6,328 bases of DNA, from the NCBI GenBank assembly GCA_019245555.1, contig JAFARH010000254.1, positions 1-6,328 on the forward strand. The letters are read 5' to 3'. The notes below the pieces were generated by a model. It ran no database searches. It saw only the letters and a program-made list of their open reading frames with translations, and had not been told where the DNA came from. Below, piece by piece: positions 1 to 5,629 of this stretch (its first letter is position 1; the number at the start of each line of letters is the position of its first letter). The DNA comes from Betaproteobacteria bacterium (lineage in GTDB: Bacteria; Pseudomonadota; Gammaproteobacteria; Burkholderiales; SG8-39). The position numbers and the translations under genes were made by a program.

Positions 1-149
1 GCGAATTCTTCCGTCGTCGTGAGGAACTGGACGGCGATTTCGCCGCCCGAGGCGTCACGCGCCGGCGGTAACGGCCCGCGCGGTACAAGCGCCGGGACCT
101 GCGCTTTCTGCATGGGTGCAGAGTCGCGCAAAACCGTGAGCCGAACCAT
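1..149 (-). CDS. Possible 5' part of an unrecognised minus-strand gene, cut by the window edge
   Basis: Reading the minus strand from an ATG at 149, the frame stays open for 49 codons to the left edge. A stop (TAG) lies a few bases upstream of this ATG, so no longer start exists in the frame. A second in-frame ATG at 113 is an alternative start. The product would begin MVRLTVLRDSAPMQKAQV, continue through a proline-rich stretch, and reach a more protein-like segment, GGEIAVQFLTTTEEF. I recognise no family. No good Shine-Dalgarno sequence precedes either ATG. The plus strand is also open here to a TAA near 205, but that reading is rich in Cys, Trp and Arg and looks like a shadow. If the minus frame is real, it is divergent from the sugar kinase gene, with the AT-rich stretch around 199-215 lying between them as a candidate promoter region. 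Confidence 0.38.
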   Translation of the reverse strand, partial: MVRLTVLRDSAPMQKAQVPALVPRGPLPPARDASGGEIAVQFLTTTEEF

Positions 150-231
150 CGGCTACGAAGACCGGGTAGGCCAGCCGAGCGAGCTATGCTGCCGGTGGAA
201 TAATTAATGTTGAATCGTCCGTTCGAACCAT

Positions 232-235
232 GGAG
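232..235 (+). promoter_or_regulatory. Shine-Dalgarno GGAG for the sugar kinase gene
   Basis: GGAG sits 7 nt upstream of the ATC at 243. That spacing is right for initiation at the codon where Mak homologues have their first Met. It is too close to the ATG at 230 (it overlaps that codon) to serve it. This favours 243 as the ancestral start. Confidence 0.5.
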
Positions 236-242
236 ATAGGTC

Positions 243-1121
243 ATCCGCATCGGCGTTGATCTCGGCGGCACCAAGATAGAAGCGCTCGCGCTCGACGACT
301 CCGGCCGCCAGTTGTTCCGCGAGAGGGTGCCGACGCCCCGCGGTGACTATGCGGCGACTCTGGACGCCGTAGCCGCGCTGGTAAAGAAAGCCGGGCCCGG
401 TACCGTCGGCGTCGGCATTCCCGGAGCCCTCTCGCGGATCACGGGGCTGGTCAAGAATGCCAACTCCACTTGGCTCATCGGCAAGCCGCTCAGGCAGGAT
501 CTCGAGCGCGTGCTCGGCCGCGAGGTTCGGCTCGAGAACGATGCCAACTGTTTCGCGCTCTCGGAGGCCGTGGACGGCGCGGGCGCCGGAGCGCAGGTTG
601 TCTTTGGCGTCATCCTCGGCACCGGCGTCGGCGCCGGCATCGTGGTCGATCGGAAGGTGCTGATCGGGCGCAATGCAATCGCGGGCGAGTGGGGCCACAA
701 CCCGCTGCCGCTTCCGACTCCGGACGATCAACCGCTGCCGCGCTGCTACTGCGGGCGCCTGGGTTGCATCGAGACCTATCTCTCCGGTCCAGGACTCGAA
801 AGCGACCACGATCGCTTATCCGGCGAGAAGCGCAGCGCCCGCGACATCCACGGCGCAGCGCTGGAACGCTATGTCGAGCGCCTGGCTCGCTCCCTCGCCG
901 GCGTGATCAACATCCTCGATCCCGAGGTCATCGTGCTGGGCGGCGGCATGTCGAACGTCGAGCGCCTATATGCAGACGTGCCGCGGCTTTGGGCCCGCCA
1001 CGTCTTCTCCGACCAGGTCGCGACGCGGCTGGTACGCAACAGGCATGGAGACTCCAGCGGTGTTCGCGGTGCGGCGTGGCTTTGGGATGGAACATTCGCA
1101 TCCGCTGATAAGAAATGTTGA
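243..1121 (+). CDS. mak: ROK-family fructokinase (Mak-like), with non-canonical ATC start or damaged 5' end
   Basis: This is an ATP-dependent cytoplasmic sugar kinase of the ROK family, predicted to phosphorylate fructose (possibly also mannose or glucose) at C6. Numbered from the ATC at 243 it has 292 residues; E. coli Mak is about 302. The N-terminal phosphate loop is [11 protein letters not shown] (residues 1-11). The catalytic Asp is D100 in LENDANC. The ROK histidine motif EWGH has H152. The zinc motif CYCGRLGC has C168, C170 and C175. [16 protein letters not shown] and [14 protein letters not shown] match Mak closely, as I recall that protein. Oddities: the expected ATG reads ATC; an in-frame TAG lies at 237-239; the first ordinary in-frame start (TTG 312) would delete the phosphate loop; about 10-14 residues seem missing near residue 200; and an 11-residue tail follows AAWLW. 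It may be a gene with a rare start, a recent pseudogene, or carry a sequence error. Family assignment is firm; functionality is not. Confidence 0.85.
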   Translation: MRIGVDLGGTKIEALALDDSGRQLFRERVPTPRGDYAATLDAVAALVKKAGPGTVGVGIPGALSRITGLVKNANSTWLIGKPLRQDLERVLGREVRLENDANCFALSEAVDGAGAGAQVVFGVILGTGVGAGIVVDRKVLIGRNAIAGEWGHNPLPLPTPDDQPLPRCYCGRLGCIETYLSGPGLESDHDRLSGEKRSARDIHGAALERYVERLARSLAGVINILDPEVIVLGGGMSNVERLYADVPRLWARHVFSDQVATRLVRNRHGDSSGVRGAAWLWDGTFASADKKC

Positions 1122-1138
1122 TCTGACCCCATTTATTT
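1113..1138. repeat. REP-like TCTGACCCC element between convergent genes
   Basis: A short AT-flanked sequence contains AAATG, then TTGATCTGACCC, then CATTT, so AAATG/CATTT form a small inverted repeat around TCTGACCC. It covers the last codons of mak and the stop codon of the facing oxidoreductase gene. Its form recalls the TGGGGTCAGA-type REP sequences scattered through many betaproteobacterial genomes and linked to RAYT transposases. That resemblance is from memory, and only one copy lies in this window. Confidence 0.3.
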
Positions 1139-2377
1139 GTCCGAGCCTTTCACGCCGCGCATGATGATTCGCGCGTAGCGCTGGTAGGTCCAGTATGCCC
1201 ACGCCCAGTCGATCATCACGACGAGCCGGTTGCGGAAGTTGATGAGGAAATAGATGTGCGCGACGAGCCACACGAGCCACGCGCTAAATCCCGAGAGCTT
1301 GACCTTCCCCATCACTACTACGGCGGCATTGCGGCCAATAGTCGCGAGCTGGCCGTAATCGCGGTACCTGAAGGGAATGGTGGCTCGCTTGGCGAGTAGG
1401 TGGAGCACATTCTTCGCGGCGTGGCGCCCCATCTGCTTTGCGGCCGGCGCGATGCCGGGCACGCCTTCCACCGACGCGAGATCGCCGGCGACGAAGATCT
1501 CCGGATGCCCGGGCACTGAGAGGTCCGCAGCGACTCTCACGCGACCGGCGCGATCAAGTGGCGCGCCCAGCGTTGCACCGAGCGGCGAGCTCGCCACACC
1601 AGCGGCCCAGATGACGGTCTTGCACGCAATGCGCTCGGCGCCGAGCGAAACACCGTCCGCGTCGATGCCGGTCACCATGCGTCCGGGCCAGACGGTCACC
1701 CCGAGGCGCTCGAGCTGGAGCTGCGCCTTTGCTGAGAGCTCGGGCGGGTAGGGCGGCAGCACGCGGCTTGCTCCCTCGACAAGCACGACGCGAGCGGTCT
1801 GCGGATCGATACGCCGGAATTCGCCGCGCAGCGTGTGCCGCGCGATCTCGGCGAACGTGCCGGCGAGCTCGACACCGGTTGCGCCGCCACCGACAACAAC
1901 GAACGTGAGCCAGGCGAGGCGCTTCTGCGGATCGCTTTCGCGCTCGGCGCGCTCGAAGGCCGATAGCACGCGGCGCCGGATTTCGAGCGCGTCCTCGAGC
2001 GTCTTCAGCCCCGGCGCATAGGGCGCCCATTCGTCGTGGCCGAAATAGCTGTGCGTCGTGCCGGGCGCGAGGATCAAGCAGTCGTAGCCGAGCTCGTCGC
2101 CGTTCTCGAGTCGCACGATGCGCTTCGCGGGATCGACCGATCGGACTTCGCCGTAGAGCACAGTGGTGTTCCGCTGGTCGCCAAGGATGTGGCGAATGGC
2201 GCCGGCGACCGAAGGTGCCGACAGTCCTGCAGTGGCAACCTGGTAGAGCAGCGGAGTGAAGAGATGGTGATTCGTGCGATCGATCACAGTCAGCTCGACT
2301 TCAGCCTTGGCGAGTGCTTGCGCGGCCCAGAGTCCGCCGAAGCCGCAGCCGACGATGATGACGCGTGGGAACGACAT
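1133..2377 (-). CDS. NAD(P)/FAD-dependent oxidoreductase, type II NADH dehydrogenase (NDH-2) family
   Basis: The 414-residue product fits the usual NDH-2 size. It is predicted to oxidise NADH without pumping protons and to pass electrons through FAD to quinone at the inner face of the cytoplasmic membrane. Visible in order are: the FAD-binding Rossmann motif VGCGFGG (9-15); an LILAPGTTHS segment (101-110) typical of the fold; the NAD(P)H-binding motif VVGGGATGVELAG (161-173); VIWAAGV (255-261); the second FAD motif EIFVAGDLASV (293-303); and GIAPAAKQMGRHAA (308-321), which occupies the place of the NDH-2 quinone-site AQxAxQ motif. A C-terminal hydrophobic, Trp-rich stretch (about 363-400) should bind the membrane. 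ATG 2377 is chosen because MSFPRVIIVG starts directly at the Rossmann strand. The frame stays open to 2557, but that extension would overlap the divergent gene and shows no homology-like sequence. NADH as donor is inferred; related flavoproteins with other acceptors exist. Confidence 0.9.
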   Translation of the reverse strand: MSFPRVIIVGCGFGGLWAAQALAKAEVELTVIDRTNHHLFTPLLYQVATAGLSAPSVAGAIRHILGDQRNTTVLYGEVRSVDPAKRIVRLENGDELGYDCLILAPGTTHSYFGHDEWAPYAPGLKTLEDALEIRRRVLSAFERAERESDPQKRLAWLTFVVVGGGATGVELAGTFAEIARHTLRGEFRRIDPQTARVVLVEGASRVLPPYPPELSAKAQLQLERLGVTVWPGRMVTGIDADGVSLGAERIACKTVIWAAGVASSPLGATLGAPLDRAGRVRVAADLSVPGHPEIFVAGDLASVEGVPGIAPAAKQMGRHAAKNVLHLLAKRATIPFRYRDYGQLATIGRNAAVVVMGKVKLSGFSAWLVWLVAHIYFLINFRNRLVVMIDWAWAYWTYQRYARIIMRGVKGSDK

Positions 2378-2445
2378 CCCTGGTCCGATGATACAAGCTG
2401 TTACCAATTTCACCGGCGAGCGGTAGACCGGCATCGAGTGGCCGC

Positions 2446-2468
2446 GTTGAATGGACATCACCTTCAAC
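2446..2468 (+). promoter_or_regulatory. Inverted repeat just upstream of the secreted repeat protein's ribosome binding site
   Basis: GTTGAA (2446-2451) pairs with TTCAAC (2463-2468). With one bulged T, GG/CC adds two more pairs, leaving the 6-nt loop ACATCA. The structure ends directly at the AAGGAG Shine-Dalgarno. It could be an operator in the 103-bp divergent intergenic region or an mRNA hairpin affecting translation. No clear -35/-10 pair is visible beside it. Confidence 0.3.
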
Positions 2469-2474
2469 AAGGAG
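2469..2474 (+). promoter_or_regulatory. Shine-Dalgarno AAGGAG fixing a GTG start
   Basis: AAGGAG lies 6 nt before GTG 2481. The upstream in-frame ATG at 2451 has no such site, and starting there would put MDITFNKESS in front of a clean signal peptide. The GTG is therefore the start. Confidence 0.75.
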
Positions 2475-2480
2475 TCGTCC

Positions 2481-3062
2481 GTGAAATTTGCACACACCAC
2501 CATCGCCGCCGCGCTGGCTCTCGCCTTCAGCGGCGCCGTGTTCGCGCAGGCGAACACCGTCCAGCGCGACGCGAATCAGCAGCAGCGCATCGAGCAGGGA
2601 TTGCAGTCAGGCAGCCTCAACACGCGCGAGGCCTCGCAGCTCGAGCGCGCAGAGACGAAGGTCGAGAAGGATCAAGCCCGCGCCATGCGCGACGGCAACC
2701 TGAGCCCCGCCGAGAAGGCGCGCCTCCAGCGCGAGCAGAACCAGGTGAGCCGCGAGATCAACCGCGACACGCACAACGCGGCGACCGGCAACCCGAACTC
2801 GGCGTCCTCGCAGCGCATGCAGGCCGACGTCCAGCGCAACATCAACCAGCAAAACCGCATCGAGCAGGGTGTGAAGTCGGGCTCGCTCACCACGCGCGAG
2901 ACGGCCAAGCTCGAGGCCGGCCAGGCACGTGACACGCGCGCCGAAGCGCGCGCCGGTGCCGATGGCAACGTCAGCGCGAAGGAGCAGAAGCGCCTGCAGA
3001 AGAAGGAGAACAAGCAGAGCGAGCGCATCCATCGCGAGAAGCACGACGCGCAGCACAAGTAG
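2481..3062 (+). CDS. Secreted, highly charged repeat protein of unknown function
   Basis: The product has 193 residues. A Sec signal peptide (MKFAHTTIAAALALAFSGAVFA, cleavage predicted after A22) directs it to the periplasm or outside. The mature part is almost entirely Gln, Arg, Glu, Lys and Ala helix. It contains two copies of a 74-residue unit (27-100 and 117-190) exactly 90 residues apart, with 37 of 74 positions identical by my hand count. Each copy has two turns 28 residues apart: SGSL..RE (43, 133) and DGN(L/V)S..E (71, 161). These resemble the second half of an EF-hand loop, but the calcium-binding Asp residues at loop positions 1 and 3 are missing. It ends REKHDAQHK. I recall similar hypothetical proteins in Burkholderiales, none with a known function. 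It may be an extended helical envelope protein. No cysteine, lipobox or membrane helix follows the signal peptide. Start choice rests on AAGGAG at 2469. Confidence 0.85.
   Translation: MKFAHTTIAAALALAFSGAVFAQANTVQRDANQQQRIEQGLQSGSLNTREASQLERAETKVEKDQARAMRDGNLSPAEKARLQREQNQVSREINRDTHNAATGNPNSASSQRMQADVQRNINQQNRIEQGVKSGSLTTRETAKLEAGQARDTRAEARAGADGNVSAKEQKRLQKKENKQSERIHREKHDAQHK
2559..3050 (+). repeat. Two 222-bp in-frame coding repeats (270-bp period)
   Basis: The units are 2559-2780 and 2829-3050. They start at the VQR codons and end at the Ala codon after H98/H188. No gap is needed to align them. Near-identical blocks include NQQ(Q/N)RIEQG and SGSL(N/T)TRE. Divergence to about half identity shows an old internal duplication, not a recent unstable one. 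Confidence 0.75.
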
Positions 3063-3084
3063 CCCCAGACGCAGTTGAACCCCA

Positions 3085-3110
3085 CCGGCCGGCGATTCGT
3101 CGCCGGCCGG
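3085..3110 (+). terminator. Strong 11-bp hairpin with TTCG loop, probable terminator
   Basis: The arm at 3085-3095 pairs perfectly with 3100-3110 around the tetraloop TTCG. It lies 22 nt after the stop of the secreted repeat protein. The run that follows (GTCTATGTGG) is not a proper T tract, so intrinsic termination would be weak. It may instead block 3' exonucleases or act in the leader of the downstream signalling operon. Confidence 0.5.
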
Positions 3111-3123
3111 GTCTATGTGGGCG

Positions 3124-3144
3124 GCAGCCCCGTAAGATGGCTGC
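3124..3144 (+). promoter_or_regulatory. Hairpin touching the start codon of the histidine kinase gene
   Basis: GCAGCC (3124-3129) pairs with GGCTGC (3139-3144), leaving a 9-nt loop CCGTAAGAT. The second arm ends at the base before ATG 3145. The only weak Shine-Dalgarno-like purines (TAAGATGG) lie in the loop and the edge of the stem, so folding would affect initiation. Confidence 0.35.
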
Positions 3145-4209
3145 ATGTTCAAAGACCGCAAGGCATGGGCTGCTTACTTCGGCGCCTGCCTCCTCGCCTG
3201 GCTCCTCTATGTCCTCGCCGGAACCGAGTTCCAGCGCGGCCTGTGGCAGCTCTGGGAGGCGGTCTACCAGGCGACCCTCACCCTGTGGCCGCCGATGGTC
3301 CTCGGCATTGCCATCTACCCGTGGGTCCGCAGCCTGCAACGCCGGGATCGGCCTTTCGGCGCCGAGCTGGCCCTCCATGCTTTAGCGGCACTCGCGTTCG
3401 GCCTTGCTTGGATGGCGTGCGAGTACGGCACCCTCCGTTGGCTCTACGGCGTCGACCACGCCGCCGCGATGCTCAGGCAGACGGCGCTCTGGCGCCTGAT
3501 CTGGGGCTTGGTCGTCTACGCGGCGATCACCACCGGGTTTAGCGCGCTTCTCCAAGCGCGCCGCGCCCGCGCCGCGGCGCTTGCCGCCGCGCAGGCCGAA
3601 TCGGCGCTCGCGCGAGCCGAGCTCTCGGCGATCAGCGGGAAGCTCGATCCGCATTTCCTCTTCAACACGCTCAACTCTCTGATCGCTCTCACCCGCAAGG
3701 ATCCGCGAGCGGCAGAGGAAGCGCTGCTCAAGTTCTCCAACATGCTGCGCTACGTTCTCGACTCAAAGCGCAGCGCATCGGGCCGCGTGCCGCTCGGCGA
3801 GGAGATCGAGTTCGTGCGCGACTACCTCGCGCTCGAGAGCCTGCGCCTCGGCTCGCGTCTGCAGATCGACTGGCAGCTCGATCCGGCGACGCTCCAAGAC
3901 GAGATCCCGCCGTTGAGCCTCCAGCCGCTCGTCGAGAACAGCGTGCTGCATGGGGTTGCGCCGCGGGCGCAGGGCGGCAGCATCAGCATCCGCGCCGCAC
4001 GGGACGCAGACCAGGGCCTCGCATTGAGCGTCGAGGACGATGGTCCGGGCTGCGATCCGACGAAGCTAGAGGAAGCGCCCAAAGGACGGGGCATCGGCCT
4101 CGCAGCGCTCAAACGCCGCTTCGCGCTCGACTACGAAGGTCGCGCGCGCCTGCAGGTCAGCACCGCGCCCGGTGCCGGCTTCCGCGTCCATCTCTGGATT
4201 CCGCAATGA
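3145..4209 (+). CDS. Membrane sensor histidine kinase, LytS/AlgZ type (His_kinase PF06580-like)
   Basis: The 354-residue inner-membrane kinase is predicted to autophosphorylate and pass phosphate to the LytTR regulator encoded next. The N-terminal part holds four hydrophobic segments (about 9-26, 44-62, 74-92, 114-136) and no recognised sensor domain, so the signal is probably felt in or near the membrane. An Ala/Arg-rich helix (about 137-160) then leads to the phosphoacceptor motif KLDPHFLFNTLNSL with H170. The ATP-binding module shows LQPLVENSVLHG (N box, N265), VEDDGPG (296-302) and GRGIGLAALKRRF (314-326). All key residues of an active kinase of this class are present. ATG 3145 follows a hairpin and has only a weak Shine-Dalgarno sequence. 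The stop overlaps the next start as ATGA. The ligand cannot be told from sequence. Confidence 0.93.
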   Translation: MFKDRKAWAAYFGACLLAWLLYVLAGTEFQRGLWQLWEAVYQATLTLWPPMVLGIAIYPWVRSLQRRDRPFGAELALHALAALAFGLAWMACEYGTLRWLYGVDHAAAMLRQTALWRLIWGLVVYAAITTGFSALLQARRARAAALAAAQAESALARAELSAISGKLDPHFLFNTLNSLIALTRKDPRAAEEALLKFSNMLRYVLDSKRSASGRVPLGEEIEFVRDYLALESLRLGSRLQIDWQLDPATLQDEIPPLSLQPLVENSVLHGVAPRAQGGSISIRAARDADQGLALSVEDDGPGCDPTKLEEAPKGRGIGLAALKRRFALDYEGRARLQVSTAPGAGFRVHLWIPQ

Positions 4210-4934
4210 AGACGAAAGTCCTCATCGCCGAAGACGAGCCGCTCGCCGCTGAGGCGCTCGCCGAGTGGGTGAAAGCCATGCCCGAGCTCGAGCTGGTCGG
4301 ACGCTGCGCCGATGGCGACAGCGCGCTGAACGAGATCCGTCGCCTGAAGCCCGACCTCGTGCTGATGGATATCCAGATGCCGGGCCTTACGGGTCTCCAG
4401 GTGGCACGGGCGCTCGCCGGCGACAAGGTGCGGCCGGCCGTGATCTTCACGACGGCGTATGACGAGCACGCCGTAACCGCTTTCGAGCTCCATGCCGTGG
4501 ACTACTTGCTGAAACCGTTCTCCCGCGAGCGCTTTGCCGAAGCCGTAACGCGCACGCTGAAGGCCGGCTCATCCCTCGAGCACGCCGTCGAGGCGCTCGC
4601 CGGAGCGCCGCTCACGCGGGTCCTGGTGCAGGACCAAGGCAAAATTTTTCCGCTGCAGGTCAAGGCAATCGAATACCTGCGCTCCGACAGCAAGTACACC
4701 GCGCTTGCGAGCCGCGGCAAGACATTCCTGGTGCGAGTGGCCATCACGGCGCTCGAGCCGCGTCTCGATCCGGCGCGTTTCGTGCGCGTGCAGCGCGGCT
4801 GCATCGTCAACCTCGACTTCGTCGAGGCGATGACGCCGGACGAAAACTCGCGCCTCATAGTGAAAATGCGCGACGGTACTCAGCTCACCGCGAGCCGCGA
4901 GATGTCGAAGAAGCTGCGGGAGCAATCGCTGTGA
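4206..4934 (+). CDS. LytTR-family DNA-binding response regulator
   Basis: The 242-residue cytoplasmic regulator is the partner of the overlapping kinase gene. The receiver domain (1-120) has the acidic pocket E9-D10-E11, phosphoacceptor D55 in LVLMDIQMPG, T82-T83, and K103 in LLKPF. A linker leads to a LytTR domain (about 137-240) with IEYLRSDSKYTAL (155-167), FVRVQRGCIVNLDFVEAM (192-209) and LTASREMSKKLR (227-238). In the central strand the commonly found His-Arg-Ser is Gln-Arg-Gly, a variation within this family. LytTR domains bind paired short direct repeats upstream of target promoters; I found no convincing pair in this window. The gene overlaps its neighbours by 4 nt on both sides (ATGA upstream, GTGA downstream), so translation is probably coupled. 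Confidence 0.93.
   Translation: MKTKVLIAEDEPLAAEALAEWVKAMPELELVGRCADGDSALNEIRRLKPDLVLMDIQMPGLTGLQVARALAGDKVRPAVIFTTAYDEHAVTAFELHAVDYLLKPFSRERFAEAVTRTLKAGSSLEHAVEALAGAPLTRVLVQDQGKIFPLQVKAIEYLRSDSKYTALASRGKTFLVRVAITALEPRLDPARFVRVQRGCIVNLDFVEAMTPDENSRLIVKMRDGTQLTASREMSKKLREQSL
4918..4922 (+). promoter_or_regulatory. Shine-Dalgarno GGGAG for the GIN-domain gene
   Basis: GGGAG lies within the regulator's last codons, 8 nt before GTG 4931. It supports the GTG start, from which a clean signal peptide begins at once. Confidence 0.65.
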
Positions 4935-5629
4935 AACTGGCTCTCCTGTTGCTCCTATCGCTTGCGCTGCCCGCGACGGCGCAAGAAGGGAAAAGCTACG
5001 GCGCCGGCATCTTCACGCGCATCGTGCTCGACGGCGTGGCACAGGTGAGGCTCACGCAAGGCCAGCCCGACCAGCCCGATCAGGTGTTCGTCCCCGGCGG
5101 TCCCGAAGTGCAGAACGCGATCGAATTTCATCAATCCGGCAACCGCATCGTGATCACGGCGGGCAGCTCATGGAAGTTCTGGAGCGCGAACAAGACCCCG
5201 GTGGACGTGCGGGTGCGCGATCTGGAGGACCTCAACATCTCCGGCGCGAGTGACGTAATCGCGGCAGAACGTTTCAAGGTAGAGAGGCTCCGCGTCAACA
5301 TCTCGGGCTCGGGGTCCGTGCGCTTCGATGATCTGCAGGCCGACCAGCTGCGCTTCGAAATTTCCGGTGCCGGCGACGGCCAGCTTGCAGGTAGTGTCTC
5401 CGACCTGAGGCTGGGCATGTCCGGCAAGGGCAAGATGGTCGCCGATCAGCTTCGCGCTACGCGTGCGAACGTGTCGATCAGCGGCGTCGGCAACGCCCAG
5501 GTCTGGGCGACGGACAAGCTGTCCATCAACGTTTCCGGCGTCGGCACGGTGGACTACTGGGGCGCGCCGCAGGTGCTGCGCAACACGAGCGGGCTTGCCA
5601 CCATCAACTCGCGCGGCGATAAACGCTGA
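4931..5629 (+). CDS. Secreted GIN-domain (DUF2807-like) protein, predicted beta-solenoid
   Basis: The product has 232 residues. A signal peptide, MKLALLLLLSLALPATA (cut after A17), exports it, and no later membrane helix is seen. The segment FTRIVLDGVAQVRLTQG (28-44) is the usual opening of the DUF2807 or 'head GIN' domain. From residue 102 there are six turns of the form (I/M/V)SGxx, with Ser at 104, 125, 145, 164, 184 and 202, so about 18-21 residues per turn, as expected for stacked beta-helix coils. The family is common in Bacteroidetes and also occurs in proteobacteria; its molecular role is not established, and adhesin-like or envelope roles have been suggested. Its GTG overlaps the LytTR regulator stop (GTGA), and its TGA overlaps the thioesterase start by one base. 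It is therefore almost certainly cotranscribed with the two-component pair. Confidence 0.88.
   Translation: MKLALLLLLSLALPATAQEGKSYGAGIFTRIVLDGVAQVRLTQGQPDQPDQVFVPGGPEVQNAIEFHQSGNRIVITAGSSWKFWSANKTPVDVRVRDLEDLNISGASDVIAAERFKVERLRVNISGSGSVRFDDLQADQLRFEISGAGDGQLAGSVSDLRLGMSGKGKMVADQLRATRANVSISGVGNAQVWATDKLSINVSGVGTVDYWGAPQVLRNTSGLATINSRGDKR

Noticed and set aside
219..232. GTTCGAAC near 221 as the T-loop of a tRNA gene
   Set aside because: No acceptor, anticodon or D arm can be built around it. It is a chance 8-base palindrome.
204..809. 201-codon minus-strand open frame opposite the sugar kinase
   Set aside because: It is antisense to a gene with unmistakable ROK motifs. Its product is Arg/Ala/Asp-rich with no recognisable domain, as expected for a shadow frame in GC-rich DNA.
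2388..2393. TATCAT on the minus strand as a -10 box for the NDH-2 gene
   Set aside because: It would leave a leader of only a few bases before ATG 2377, and no -35 element lies at the right distance.
2378..2557. N-terminal 60-codon extension of the NDH-2 protein
   Set aside because: The frame is open, but the extension would run antisense into the divergent gene, and the protein's Rossmann strand starts right after ATG 2377.
2036..2932. 298-codon plus-strand open frame crossing from the NDH-2 gene into the secreted repeat protein gene
   Set aside because: It spans two well-supported genes in other frames and ends in low-complexity Arg/Ala/His sequence. It has no motif or ribosome binding site.
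3075..3080. TTGAAC as a -35 box for the signalling operon
   Set aside because: No -10-like hexamer occurs 16-18 bp downstream, where the strong hairpin lies.
2607..3161. 184-codon minus-strand frame rich in Leu, Val and Ala that looks like a membrane protein
   Set aside because: It is the antisense of Gln/Glu/Arg-rich repeat codons, which read as Leu and Ala codons on the other strand. The hydrophobicity is therefore a by-product.
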